Below, piece after piece: positions 53,886 to 64,000 of a stretch of DNA of 64,000 nt. The notes beneath the pieces were generated by a model that saw only the letters and a list, made by a program, of their open reading frames with translations, did no database searches and had not been told where the DNA came from. The stretch lies in NCBI GenBank assembly GCA_009760855.2, contig WPIO01000041.1, forward strand, positions 1,345,001-1,409,000, read 5' to 3'. This stretch comes from Cristatella mucedo (lineage: Eukaryota; Bryozoa; Phylactolaemata; Cristatellidae). Positions within the stretch are counted from its first letter, which is position 1; each line of letters starts with the position of its first letter. Made by a program: the position numbers and the translations under genes.

Positions 53886-54159
53886 TCTTTTGTACTTGGC
53901 CTGATGTCAGACACTTGTCAAATTCAGATTTATTCCACTTACAACTAGAATACTTGAGGTATAAGTCCGATGATCCATTTAGTATACTTGAAAGTAATAA
54001 GTAAACTGCCTGTTTTTGGCTGAATATGCTCAGCAATACTCTTGTCTACTTTTAGCAGATCCATATTGTGTAAGAAATTTTTTGGATTTTGGCCTCTGTA
54101 TTGCTAGCTATTGGTAGTGATTACCCCCCCCCCCCCAGGGGCATCCGTAGGGTCGTGTG

Positions 54160-54278
54160 TCTTAGCCAAGGTGCTAAAGTGCATGCTCTTCACTACCCAG
54201 ATTGTGGGTTCGAGTAATGCTGTAGGCAGACCTTTATTGTCACTAAAATGAGGCTGTTAAGTCATCTAACTTGTTTTA
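54160..54278 (+). mobile_element. tRNA-derived SINE, diverged
   Basis: CTTAGCCAAGGTGCTAAAGT (A box), TGTGGGTTCGAGTAATGC (B box), then a shortened SINE-1-like end (AAAATGAGGCTGTTAAGTCA). Confidence 0.65.
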
Positions 54279-54860
54279 TTGCATTTTGGGAAGATCTCTT
54301 TAGAAGGGCATATGTGTGTGTACCCCTACCTCATAGCTTTTGCTTGTGCAATAAAAATTAGTGCCAGTCATTCAAGATATGGGGTGTGGTGTTCTTGTGG
54401 TCACAACTTCAAGCTATTGCATTTGTCCCCCCCCCCTGAGCCGACTTGGTCTGCCTTGTGAAGCCATGGCTTTTATTGGCAGAATAGGTTGCATGAGTAC
54501 CTGTGGGTATTGCGGTTTTGTTTCACAATCTCATTATGATAGATTAGTACATTGCAAAAACGTATGTGGTCACTCTGGTGTTTCGTTTTTTCTTAGTGGG
54601 GGATTGCTGGAATTTTGAAATAACATTTTAAAACGTTATAAAATATTTAGATTTTTTATTTATTCATGTGAAATGTTGCCTCCTTCCATGACGATCTCCT
54701 CCAAACCCCCACCCAAATATTGATCCAAACTGTTCCCCGGCTCATCAGCTAGCTAGAATTGATCCTGAATGTAGCAGGCGCCATGTTTTTCTTGCTCCTC
54801 GTCCTTTCATTCCTTCTCTTCCTTCCTTCCCTTCTCCTAATCTTCGCGCTGCTGCCGCAG

Positions 54861-55002
54861 GCTCTACATCCGCATCAAGAGGATGGATGGCTTGGGTGGC
54901 ACAGCGGTGCACAGACATGATCGCCAAATTGCCATCCGTCATACTGCGCTGCATGGTGCCGAGCTTGCAGATCAAATGGCTGGACCACTGGAGGCGCAGT
55001 AG
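54861..55002 (+). CDS. Candidate terminal exon, unrecognised
   Basis: A long, strong polypyrimidine tract (54,785-54,856) ends in GCCGCAG, giving an excellent acceptor. With one base carried over, the frame reads LYIRIKRMDGLGGTAVHRHD then RQIAIRHTALHGAELADQMA, ending at a TAG at 55,000-55,002. A second frame (RCTDMIAKLPSVILRCMVPS) is also open, so the frame is not settled. No family is recognised. Confidence 0.3.
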
Positions 55003-55560
55003 TGCCTGCTCAACAGAAGTAATTCTACTTTTGAAAACAATTTAAAGACTAAAATGCCCTGGAAAATTGGCTGTATTTTAAAAGACATTTAAATACCTAT
55101 TATAAAAGAAATTCAAAGTCTAGACACCACCAGGTCTCTCACAAGATGGTTGCCTGCAATTCCACTGCCTTCGTTCTCTAAGAGCAATGTCAGTTGGCAG
55201 TTAGTGGGGAGGAGGGTGGCATCTATCATGTACCTAAGCATCTGCTATGCCTCCACAATAAGCACCCATTATTATCACCTAATTATTTACCCATTTTTAA
55301 TTATTATTCAATTATTCGCCTAATTATTTACCCATTATTATCACCTAAGTGACCCACAACCCTCAGAACACATCTCATCTCCTCAAAATGTGACAGCATC
55401 ACTAAAGAATTACCAGAAAACACTCGAAAATCTTACTGGGCCCTGTCCACAATATAGGCTATGTTTACTAGTGAAGGAAGTATGATTCACTATCGCTTGG
55501 GTATGCGTGGGAAATGTTGAAATTAGGCAGCTAAGAAATATGAATATTATAATTTGGGCT
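55003..55560. other. A/T-rich DNA, no gene recognised
   Basis: Contains a duplicated CCATTATTATCACCTAA-type stretch (about 55,264-55,350). No exon is seen. Confidence 0.4.
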
Positions 55561-55561
55561 T

Positions 55562-55650
55562 AATAATAATAATAATAATATTAATGCACTTGATAACGCG
55601 CCCTCAGAGAACTCAATCTCTTCCTAGGTGCTTTACATTTGCTCAGTCGT
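55562..55650 (-). mobile_element. LINE-A 3' tail
   Basis: AATAATAATAATAATATTAA, CGCCCTCAGAGAACTCAATC, TTTACATTTGCTCAG. Confidence 0.8.
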
Positions 55651-56583
55651 TGTCACCTATGAATCTATCGATTTCACTATTTACGAGAATAAGCGAGGAT
55701 GCACGGTATGCACGGCACTGAAGTAGGATCTGATGAATTTGTAAACCAAGTTTTTTCTACAATCGCTGACATTACCCATGTGAAACCGACCGACTTGTGA
55801 AGGTCTTGTTTTCCCAAGAGCCCTTACCCAGCCTCTATGACTGTGCTAGCCCATGGGCATGCAGCCATATTGCTGATCCACAGTACATCTCACGTCAGAA
55901 AAAGGCTTTGTCCTCAAACGTAATAGTGATTAGGAGCAGTTACTGATGGAGAATTTTTTTATTTTGTCCTCAGCTTGGTGATTGATTTCGTTTTATGTGC
56001 TGCTCGGAGGGGGGGGGGGGGTTTCGGAAAGTGAGCTTTTCGACTGCCTTGCCTCATTACCCTTACCTCCTGCCCCTCCAGCTTTACCTCCCCCATCCTT
56101 CATTTCCCCCATGTCTTCCTAACCGGCTGTCAGCTTGCGTCAGCTTGTCAGCTGCAGTGGTCTCTGTAATCAGGGTGCTGCTGGTTAGGCTCCAAGATTT
56201 AATCTGTTGATGAGACCCACTCACCAGTACAGCGCTCTGCCTCTGCAACACCTCCCCCCCTGCCGGCAAGTGTTCCTGGTTGGTAGTTGGCATTCCTGGG
56301 AAATGCACAAATTAGAAACCTGTGACGCCGTTAGATGTTTCGCGTGCGCACTTCGAAAGGATTGAAGGCAACAGGTAAACCCGGTCAGCAGGCCGTCGAT
56401 GCCACCATTCCAGTTACGTAGTGACCATGCAATCAGCAACTAGGAATGTCTGGCATGGAAACCATGCTGGTATTTGGAATCAGTCATCGTGCCAGATCTT
56501 TGCTGAATAAAAGCTCTGTACACTCTCGCTGAAAGACTCGCAGAGAGCGACCAGCTGTGGCCTGGCCAGGCAAGGCAGGGCGT

Positions 56584-56743
56584 CTATCCCGCTTCTTCCT
56601 CGTCGTCGTCGCCCTGCGTAGGCTTGCTGGGCCAGCCTCGGTTCGTTTGGTTCAACTTGCCCCCAGGGAAATTTCTGTGCATGCCCAGGCCCTCTGTGGC
56701 AGAGATAATAGCCAGCGCCCAGTTGTCGGTTGAGGCACTAGGC
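56584..56743 (-). CDS. Candidate terminal exon with acidic C-terminus, unrecognised
   Basis: From AGTGCAG/G the minus strand reads PSASTDNWALAIISATEGLG, MHRNFPGGKLNQTNRGWPSK and PTQGDDDEEEAG, then TAG. The Asn/Gly/Pro-rich segment and acidic end look like a genuine protein tail. I do not recognise the family, and no upstream exon was found. Confidence 0.35.
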
Positions 56744-57246
56744 CTGCACTTCGTCTAGAAGGCGAGGTGGAACCAGCTCAAGCATTTTTGTCCAGGTGTG
56801 GCCAATGGCTGCATCTGCTGTTGTCACCGCCATCACCACCTCTGCTGCTGCTGATGGCTGGTGCTAGAAGGGAGCAGGCTCGGCAGTCGGTTAGTATTTC
56901 ACTAGCCAGCCAGCTGGGATATGGCAGCTACAGTGAGAACTAAACTTGTGCCGCCTTGTTCTCGAGAGCGAGCTTACAGCTGCCAACACCTAGAAGTGGT
57001 CGATTGATCGATTCAGTTCATCTGCCACCGTGATGCTATGTTGGACTCAAGCAAGAGGCCTCTTGTCACAGCTAAGGCCTGTCGAGTCTTTCTGTAGTGA
57101 GCGAGTGACACATCATCATCGGTCCGTGTTTTATTTTGACCAATTTTAAGTGGTTGGCTTGGTCACTGCATTTGAATTGAATTATAGATCTGAGGCTGCT
57201 AGTTTGCTTGTACGTGTTTTTAGACAATTTTGCTTCCTTGCTCCTT

Positions 57247-57345
57247 ATTATAATAATAATTAACAATATTTGTAGAGCGCCCTCAGAGAACCATATCTCT
57301 TTGTAGGCATTTCAAATATTCTATAAAAGAAGCATGATCCTTAGT
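57247..57345 (-). mobile_element. LINE-A 3' tail
   Basis: TATAATAATAATTAACAATA, GCGCCCTCAGAGAACCATAT, AAAGAAGCATGATCC. Confidence 0.75.
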
Positions 57346-57454
57346 TTAGCTCCGGCTAGTGGTCAAAACGAGGGTACCGACACTATCCACAACTAGCTCC
57401 CTGTTTATCATCTTGCTTCCTCCTCCTTCTGTGTCTTCCCTCCTCATCTCCTTT

Positions 57455-57822
57455 CTTAGGCTATCACTTCTATGCGAATGACACTCAGTTGTACCTTTGC
57501 TTTGATCCCTCCCAGCCTTCGAGCACCTCAAATTCTCTCAACTCACTGGCTGCATGTATTGATGACATCCGCACGTGGATGGCAGCAAATTTTCTTAGAC
57601 TAAACGATGATAAAACTTAACTTATTAGTTAGGGGCAAATCCAGTGTGATTCAGAAATTGGAAAGGCTAAAGCTTAAAATCGGCTCTGCCAGCTAATCTC
57701 CTGTTGAATCAGCTCGAAATCTAGGTGTCATATTCCAAAGTGACCTCTCGTTGGACGACCACATCAGCTCCACAATCAAGTCTGCCTACTTTCAGATACA
57801 CAACATTGCTAAAATTTGGGCT
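57455..57822 (+). mobile_element. LINE-A RT fragment
   Basis: LSLLCE/DTQLYLCFDPSQPSS and ACIDDIRTWMAANFLRLNDD, then GKSSVIQKLERLKLKIGSAS and the TAA at 57,694. It is cut at about 57,822 by the next element. The stretch 57,643-57,795 reads the same, base for base, as 593-745. Confidence 0.88.
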
Positions 57823-58735
57823 TAATAATAATAATGCAGTTGATAAAGCGCCGTCAGTGAACTCAATCTCTTTCTAAGCGCTTTACACATTTGCTGCAAA
57901 GGGAAATGCAATTGAATGGTGAGTAATATCATGCTTGATAAACAACATGAATAACATAGTTAGGGGTGACATGCACAGGGTCAGCATGCAAGTGTGGTTA
58001 GTGGCAGCATGCACAGTGTCAGCATGCATAAGCACATGAAGGACGAATCACAGGGACCCACTAAATGCTGTCTTAAATAGGTGAGTTTTTTAAGTTCTTT
58101 TTAAATGTGGTCAAGTCGGGGGATGTTCTGACGCAAGTCAGGAGGGAGTTCCAGACTGTGTGAGCATACGAACTGCATGCACGGTCGCCAAAGAATTTGA
58201 GGTTTGTATGAGGTATTTGTAGACTGTTGGATTCCGAAAAGCAGGTGGTACGATGCTTGGCCTGGTGGGCGAGTAGATCTGAGAGAAAGACTGGAGCCAA
58301 AGAATGGAGTGACCTAAAAGTGAGCAACAAAACCTTGAAGTTAATCCGTTGCTTAACTGGGAGCCAGTGCAGGTCGGCGAGAAGTGGTGTAATGTGGCAA
58401 CTGCGAAGCTGACGACAGACAAGCCTAGCTGCGGAGTTTTGCACCAGCTGCAATCGCCTGATTGTACATGCCGGTAGGCCAGTAAGCAGTGAGTTGCAGA
58501 AGTCGAAATGGGATGTCACGAATGCATGGCCCAACTTCGACGTGGTATCCTTATCTAAACAAGCCCGAATTTTAGCAATATTATGTAGCTGAGAATAGGC
58601 AGATTTGACTGTGGAGCTGATGTGGTCGTCTAACGAGAGGTCACTTTGGAATATGACACCTAGATTTCGAGCTGATTCAACAGGAGATATGCTGGCAGGA
58701 GCAATTTTGAGCTTTAGCCTTTCCAATTGTTTACT
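57823..58735 (-). mobile_element. LINE-A 3' part
   Basis: (AAT)n tail, minus-strand end, then an open frame of 217 codons from 58,726 (ERLKLKIAPASISPVESARN to TTFKKNLKNSPI). It is 5' truncated within the RT and has the best-preserved C-terminal frame in the window. Confidence 0.92.
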
Positions 58736-59422
58736 GGAGATCCTTCAGTCTTCTTCCTCCCCTTCGTCCTCATTTCTTCTCCTCCCTCTTTTCATTTCTT
58801 CTCCTCCTTCCTCTTCCCTTCTTCCTCCCCCAACGGTTACCTGAGGCTGCCTCACTCAGGGTGAGCCGCACAGACTCCTCAGTACACCTCCCCTCAGTAC
58901 CCTTCTTTCAGTACCTAAAAGCCTTGATAAACTTTTTACGTCGTGCTTTTTTTGAGTGATAGGGTCCAGGACCCTGAGCCCAGCAGAGACGTATCTCTTG
59001 AAGGCTTGATACCAACTTTACAGTAGGTGGCTCCTACTGGCTAAATTTTGCAGTGTCTACAAATGAACACTGGGTGCAGCTAGAGAGTTGGCGATTGTGA
59101 ACAGCAAGGGGAGGTTTATCCTACCTGGAAAGGTTTACACCTGTGCCACAGACGTTAACAGGCTGAGATTCAAAGCATTACCTGTCTGTGTGTAGGTTCT
59201 CTTCTGCCTGTGAGCTTGATCAAGGTCCTTTTGAATGTGTGCGCGTGTGTGCGCACGCATGTGTGCGTGTGACTATGTGAGTGTGACTGCTTGTCAAACC
59301 TCAGTTCGATGGATCAGCATTGCTAGGTCCTTCTGGCAGGGCAGCAGGAACTTCCACCGTCTCTTTTTGATCACTCCGAATTCCTTTCCTTTTTGCAGGC
59401 TGTCAATCGTACTTGCCGGAGC

Positions 59423-59604
59423 TTAACTGTCAGTGCCGAAATCCTCTTTGTCTGCCTCCTCTCCTAACCAACTCGGCTGACTGGTCGGCCCTGTGGGGCC
59501 CTTGGGGTTCTCCTGTAGGTGGAGAAGGCCAGCAGCCGCAGCAGCAGCAGCACCATCCTCAACCCACGGCTCAAACATCGTGACCGATTTGTTTATATCG
59601 TTCC
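59423..59604 (-). CDS. Candidate terminal exon, unrecognised
   Basis: A pyrimidine-rich tract (CTTCCCTTTTCCTTTACC) leads to GCCGAG/GG. The frame then reads NDINKSVTMFEPWVEDG, an Ala run, GLLHLQENPKGPTGPTSQPS and WLGEEADKEDFGTDS, then TAA. The acidic tail and intact 60 codons look coding. No family is recognised. Confidence 0.35.
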
Positions 59605-59639
59605 CTCGGCATGGTAAAGGAAAAGGGAAGGTCAGCTGA

Positions 59640-59790
59640 TCAGTCATCCTTTATTATGTAGCAACAGAAAAGCTTTAGCCCCTGTCAGGCTGCTTGTAGT
59701 AGGCAACAAAGTACTACCTTCTACAGAACTCCAACTCACGACCCTGGTCAGGAAATGCCAGCACCCAGCACTTCTGTAAGGCCAAGATCC
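59640..59790 (-). mobile_element. tRNA-derived SINE, old
   Basis: The minus strand has GACCAGGGTCGTGAGTTGGA (decayed B-box region) and a body ending GCTTTTCTGTTGCTACATAA. Related to SINE-1. Confidence 0.5.
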
Positions 59791-59949
59791 AATCGATTTT
59801 CTTGAAGCCTCGAGAGCTTCGATCATCAGTTGTCATTCTGTGGAGGAGTGCATGTGAGTCAAGCGCACACATGTTCCTTACTAGACATGACAGAGGGATG
59901 GCTGGTCATGCCTGCCACTAAGTCTATTCGTCCATGCTTCTTTTCCATT

Positions 59950-59990
59950 ACATGTAAAGTGCCTAGAAAGAGAGTTCTCAGCACTATGCT
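59950..59990 (+). mobile_element. LINE-A 3' end relic
   Basis: ACATGTAAAGTGCCTAGAAA then GAGAGTTCTCAGCACTATGC. Short and decayed. Confidence 0.5.
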
Positions 59991-61338
59991 GTATGATAAT
60001 GATGACGATGTGACTCGGTGCTGTTACTCGGCACTGTGGCCCTATGCTGTGGCCCTGCGAGTCAGTGCACCGACTGTGGGCTGCTGAAGCAGTCAGGTAG
60101 TATGCTGCTGGGCAGCATACTTCGAAAGGGGGCAGCAGGCAGTAGGGGGGAGGGGGCCTCAATCTGTTGCAGCAGCTGGAAGGCTCTGCTGACAAGCCTG
60201 CTATGCCTTCCTGACTGCCCGAAGGTCTGCACAGCCTCCACGAAGGAAGGAGAAAGCCCGAGGCAGAGGCAGCTGCTGCTATGGGGGATCAGGTCTGTCT
60301 GTCTGTCTGTCCTTGGGCTGCAGTGGGCCCTGTTAGGTATGTGCCATGTGCCAACAGTACAGCGATTAGTGTGATACCAATAACTCTGCAGACTGCATCA
60401 GGACTTATTGCAACCCTGCTTGTGGCGCCCCCCAGAATCATGAACCGGGACCAGCCAGACCTTGGCCTTGCAAGGGGTAGCCAATTACAGAGGGGGCATG
60501 TAGTGCTGGTTGCTTTATGCTGTGCCCCATCGAGTGTAGTCAGGGTGGGGTGAGGGATTTTTCTGCACTCTCTCTCTCTCTTCTCTTCTCTTTCTCCCTC
60601 TCTCTCCCTCTCTCAGTGCCTCTAGCCGTGAGCACAGATAGTGAGTGATATTAGTGGATTATGTTGGGTCTTTTTGGGTGAAAGGTGAATTACTTAGGTG
60701 TAGCAAAAGGGAGAGGGCTAGCAGGTTTTGACCTCCTCATCCTCTGTGTCGAGCTGAAGGCAGCTGTTAATATATTAGTCACCCGAAACCATCTGGTTAA
60801 CCATCTTCTCTTGTGCTCGGTTGATGCTTGATCCCATCAATAATCAGAGGTTGTCTAGCTGGAGAGCTGTCTTGGAAAAATTGGGAAATGGAGGGGTGGC
60901 TAGGCAGAGGCAGAGCATGCTACATTACCTACATAGTAGCCTCTGCCTGACCAGAGCAGCAGTCTAGGTTTGCCTCTCTGCCCTCTGTGGTAAGCAGCCT
61001 CTCTGGCAGTAGAACACAAAGTTGCTGGGGGGGGGGTTCAGAAGTTAAGTGATTCCATATGTCCTGTGGTAGAGTATGAGCCAAGCCTTCTATCTGGACG
61101 ATGCAGTCGATACGATATCAACCTAGTAAGTTATACTTGATCTGCCATCTGTAAATGTAGTTGAGACATCAGCCATTTTGACGTCACACGACGGAAGCAA
61201 AAGGGTGAAGTGTTTCGTAACCCTCCGGCTAATGGTAAAACTCACAAGAAGCTTGAGCACTGAGTAGCAGCCTTATACTATTAAAAGCTCTGTGCACGGC
61301 CGACTGGAATCTGGTGCTGGTGTGCTACAGGGGGGTGG
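59991..61338. other. No gene recognised
   Basis: Mixed DNA with a CT-rich run at 60,568-60,615 and a G run at 61,028. No supported exon. Confidence 0.35.
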
Positions 61339-61462
61339 GGTAATAATAATAATGCATTTGATAAAGCGCCCTCAGAGAAATCAATCTCTTTCCAGATGCT
61401 CTGCATTTGCTGCAAAGGAAGCACGATCGAATGGTTAGTTGTAGCCTGCTCGGTAAACAAAA
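61339..61462 (-). mobile_element. LINE-A 3' tail
   Basis: AATAATAATAATGCATTTGA, GCGCCCTCAGAGAAATCAAT, AGGAAGCACGATCGAATGGT. Confidence 0.85.
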
Positions 61463-62904
61463 AACAGACATGGGCTGATGGCCATGAGGCCCCCTCCCCA
61501 GGGGGGGGTCTGCTTCAATCCCAGTCTTCTGTCTTCCTCGAGGCACACGAGGCAGACGAGCTGCTGTTCGAAGGGAACTGGGTCTAGTTGCAGCTCTGCA
61601 TGTTTGCTGCTCAGATGCCTGCAACCCACCTCCCTCATCTTCGAAGAAACTTTTGTGTGACGACTTGTTCACTGGTGCAGCAGTTGCTGGGAAGAGGACC
61701 TGGTTGGCCACTCGGCTGCTGTCATGGAAGCTAGCTCCTGACTAGCAAGCAATTCATCACTGCATGCAGTGATGTGTGTTTCTTAATGCCTTGGCCAGCT
61801 GTCTCCGAGTTAGGGTATGATTGACTGCAGCCTGTATGCATCAGGGAAAGGAAGGCTAATGGGCCCCATTCCCCTTGATCTGACCTGAAGGGGCCTCTGC
61901 TGCCGGACACTCCCTTCAGCCTTGCTATGATGTGCCGTGTCAGGCAAGTTCAAGGTTTGGCTATAAGCAGACACTGACTGGGCTCTCTTCCAACTTGGCT
62001 ATCGGCATGAATGATCTCTCCAGCCGAGACAAGGGTATGTTGAAGGAGGCTGAGGCTGGGTGCCGATGTTGCTGCTGCCGATGCTGCTGCCATTGCTGCT
62101 GTTGCTGCTATCAAGGCTGAGTGGATCAGGCTGCAGCTATTTGTGATGCTGAAAAGGGTAATTGTTTACTGGTAATTATCTAGCTTGCTAGCATTGTACT
62201 GCTCTATTGTGGCCCCAGTCTAGTGTTCTCTTTTGTAAGCACAACCTTCAAAAGAGGACCAAAGTAGAAACAAAGATGTTTGCTCAATAACTTCACCTTC
62301 GGGAAGTTGTTTGGGCTCCCTCAGTTGCTAAAATTGTTCAGGTTGACGAAATTAGTAGTCACTGTTTGGATTAGCTTCTCCCACTTTGTTATGCAGCCAG
62401 ACTGTTGAATATGTTGAATGTGGCCAGGTCTACTGCACTGCTGCTGCTACCTACATTTTCGATCCCTGCATCGTGAACTTGCTTATCGAGGGCCTCCCAA
62501 GGAGTAAATGGGCAGCTGCTGCTGCAGTTGCAGCAGCGGCTGCAGCAGGCATCACGGCACTTGGGTACCACCAGCAGCCAATCTGCTAGCTCCATAGCTT
62601 GGCTGCCGGCGATTGATTGGCAGGAGCTGGCAGCCAAAATCCTCAGCCATCTGAGACAGGCTTACCACTGTCTGTCGTTGCACCTTCCCTGTTGGTTAGC
62701 CTGGTTCCAGAAGCCAACTAACAAGACCATCCAGCCATCAGCCTCACTCTGGATGTGAAGACAGTGTACTGAAACTCCAGCCTGTGCCAGTTAAATGAAC
62801 CATCATACCCGAGTGTCAACCTACAGCTAGCTCACCATCACTTCCTTCCTATCAGCAGGTCAGCCTAGTGTGGCAGCAGCCACAGGGCAGGGACCCTTAG
62901 TTTA
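61463..62904. other. No firm gene; CTG/CAG-rich patches
   Basis: CTG-rich at 62,066-62,112 and CAG-rich at 62,513-62,550. A plus-strand acceptor-like TTATGCAG at 62,398 opens a frame (CIVNLLIEGLPRSKW then an Ala run), but the Ala run is repeat-derived and both strands are open. No call is made. Confidence 0.35.
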
Positions 62905-63835
62905 TAATAATAATATAACTCATTTAATAATAATAATAATAATAACGCACTTGATACAGCGCGCTCAGCGAACTCAACTCTTTCTAGGCACTTAACATCT
63001 GCTGCAAAGGAAACACAATCGAATGGTTAGTGGTAGCATGCTCAATAAACGGTGAGCCGTGATGGCACACTAGGTAAGGCAGTTGCTTTCACGGCCTCGG
63101 TCCCGAGGTCGTGGGTTCGATTCCTGCGGTGGGGCGATCCTTTATCGCCACTGCAAGCGGTGGTGATAGCCATAAAGGCTCTTCTGTCGCTATACACAAG
63201 AGGCTGTTTAATCAGCTACGATTATTTATTTATTAAACACCGTGAACAACACGGTTAGGGGGTTTCATGCACAGGGTCAGCATGCAAGTATGGTTAGTGG
63301 CAGCATGCGCAGTGTCAGCACCCATGAGCATATAAAGATCGAATCACAGGGACCCACTACATGCTGTGATAATTAGGTGTTTTTAGTTTCTTTTAAAATG
63401 TGGTCAAGTGAGGGGATGTCGTGACGCAAGTTTAGTGAATTCCAGGCTTTGGGAGCATGCTAACTAAATGCACGGTCTCCAAAGGATTTGAGGTTTGTAC
63501 GAGATATAGGTAAAAAGTTGGATTCCGAAAAGTGCTGGTACGATGCTTAGCCTGGTGGGGCAGTAGATCTGGTAGATAGGTTGGAGCCAAAGAATGAAAG
63601 GACTTAAAAGCAACAAAACCTTGAAGTCGATGAGTTGCTTGACTGGTAGCCAGTGCAGGTCGGCGAGAAGTGGTGTGATGTGGCAACTGTGCCGCTCACG
63701 ACAGACAAGGCTGGCTGTGGAGTTTTGCACCGGCTGTAATCGCCTGATTGCACATGCCGTTAGGCCAGCAAGCAGTGAGTTACAGAAGTCAAGTCGGGAT
63801 GTCACAAATGCATGGACCAACTTAGATATATGCTA
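62905..63835 (-). mobile_element. LINE-A 3' part, split by a SINE-1 insertion
   Basis: (AAT)n tail and end at 62,905-63,050, resuming at 63,239 (GTGAACAACACGGTTAGGGG). The C-terminal coding part continues to 63,820 (MVHAFVTSRLDFCNSLLAGL) with frameshifts. Confidence 0.9.
63051..63238 (+). mobile_element. SINE-1 copy inserted in LINE-A
   Basis: GAGCCGTGATGGCACACTAG, GGTCGTGGGTTCGATTCC, full body and A/T-rich end. Flanked by TAAAC on both sides (63,046-63,050 and 63,234-63,238), a probable short target-site duplication. Confidence 0.92.
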
Positions 63836-64000
63836 AGCGTGGAACCAACTTTTTGCTTTTCCCTGCTGGTTTCTTGCTGCAGACTGACTTGTCCAATCAA
63901 TCTTCAGTCTCTACAGCAAATGCCTTATCTATGAATCTGGACTATCAAGGACTATGAGGGAACTATGGCTGCTCTTAAAGAACATAAGATGAAACTAAAT

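Noticed and set aside
62386-62589. CISD-like N-terminal membrane exon (SKW plus Ala run)
   Set aside because: The Ala run is a GCA/GCT repeat, the CDGSH cluster motif is absent nearby, and the opposite strand is equally open.

Overview
This window is animal (metazoan, probably invertebrate) nuclear DNA. Coding sequence is broken into short exons with GT-AG introns. Most of the rest is remnants of non-LTR retrotransposons (LINEs), tRNA-derived SINEs and long microsatellites. There is no bacterial-style gene packing. The species cannot be named from the sequence alone.

The one gene I can identify firmly lies on the minus strand between about 40.7 kb and 23.2 kb. It is a member of the regulator of microtubule dynamics family (RMDN1/RMDN2/RMDN3; RMDN3 is also called PTPIP51). 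Seven exons were found by hand: 40,423-40,685, 37,237-37,477, 34,776-34,948, 33,194-33,269, 24,345-24,422, 24,049-24,147 and, less surely, about 23,198-23,260. Splice sites and reading phases agree from exon 1 through exon 6. The predicted protein has an N-terminal membrane anchor, a short coiled coil, an FFAT-like motif and the conserved TPR-like C-terminal domain. This is the layout of the RMDN2/RMDN3 type that tethers organelles to the ER. The last C-terminal exon was not found.

Layout. 1-9.7 kb: LINE-A fragments, SINEs, a GC-rich island with facing GCC and GGC repeats (4.7-5.5 kb), and a LINE-A copy carrying an exact internal inversion (7.3-8.9 kb). 9.7-16.5 kb: low-copy DNA with a tRNA-like SINE, LINE tails, degenerate LINEs and a few possible exons. 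16.5-19.3 kb: the longest LINE, a second lineage (LINE-B) with endonuclease and reverse transcriptase parts. 21.5-22.8 kb: a frameshifted relic of a dispersed, transposon-like protein family. 23-41 kb: the RMDN gene, with introns holding a 648-bp GGCA array, GA/GT/CAGA/CT microsatellites and several LINE-A pieces. 41-53 kb: GC-rich and CT/CTGT-rich DNA, LINE tails and SINEs, with no firm gene. 53-64 kb: more LINE and SINE pieces, plus several exon-like segments with good splice sites but no recognised family.

Two LINE lineages are distinguished by their 3' tails: LINE-A ends in (ATT)n and LINE-B in (CATTA)n. One SINE family joins a tRNA-like head to a body resembling the LINE-A 3' end, as expected if it borrows the LINE machinery. 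All RT-bearing copies seen are truncated, inverted, deleted or frameshifted, so none here looks autonomous.
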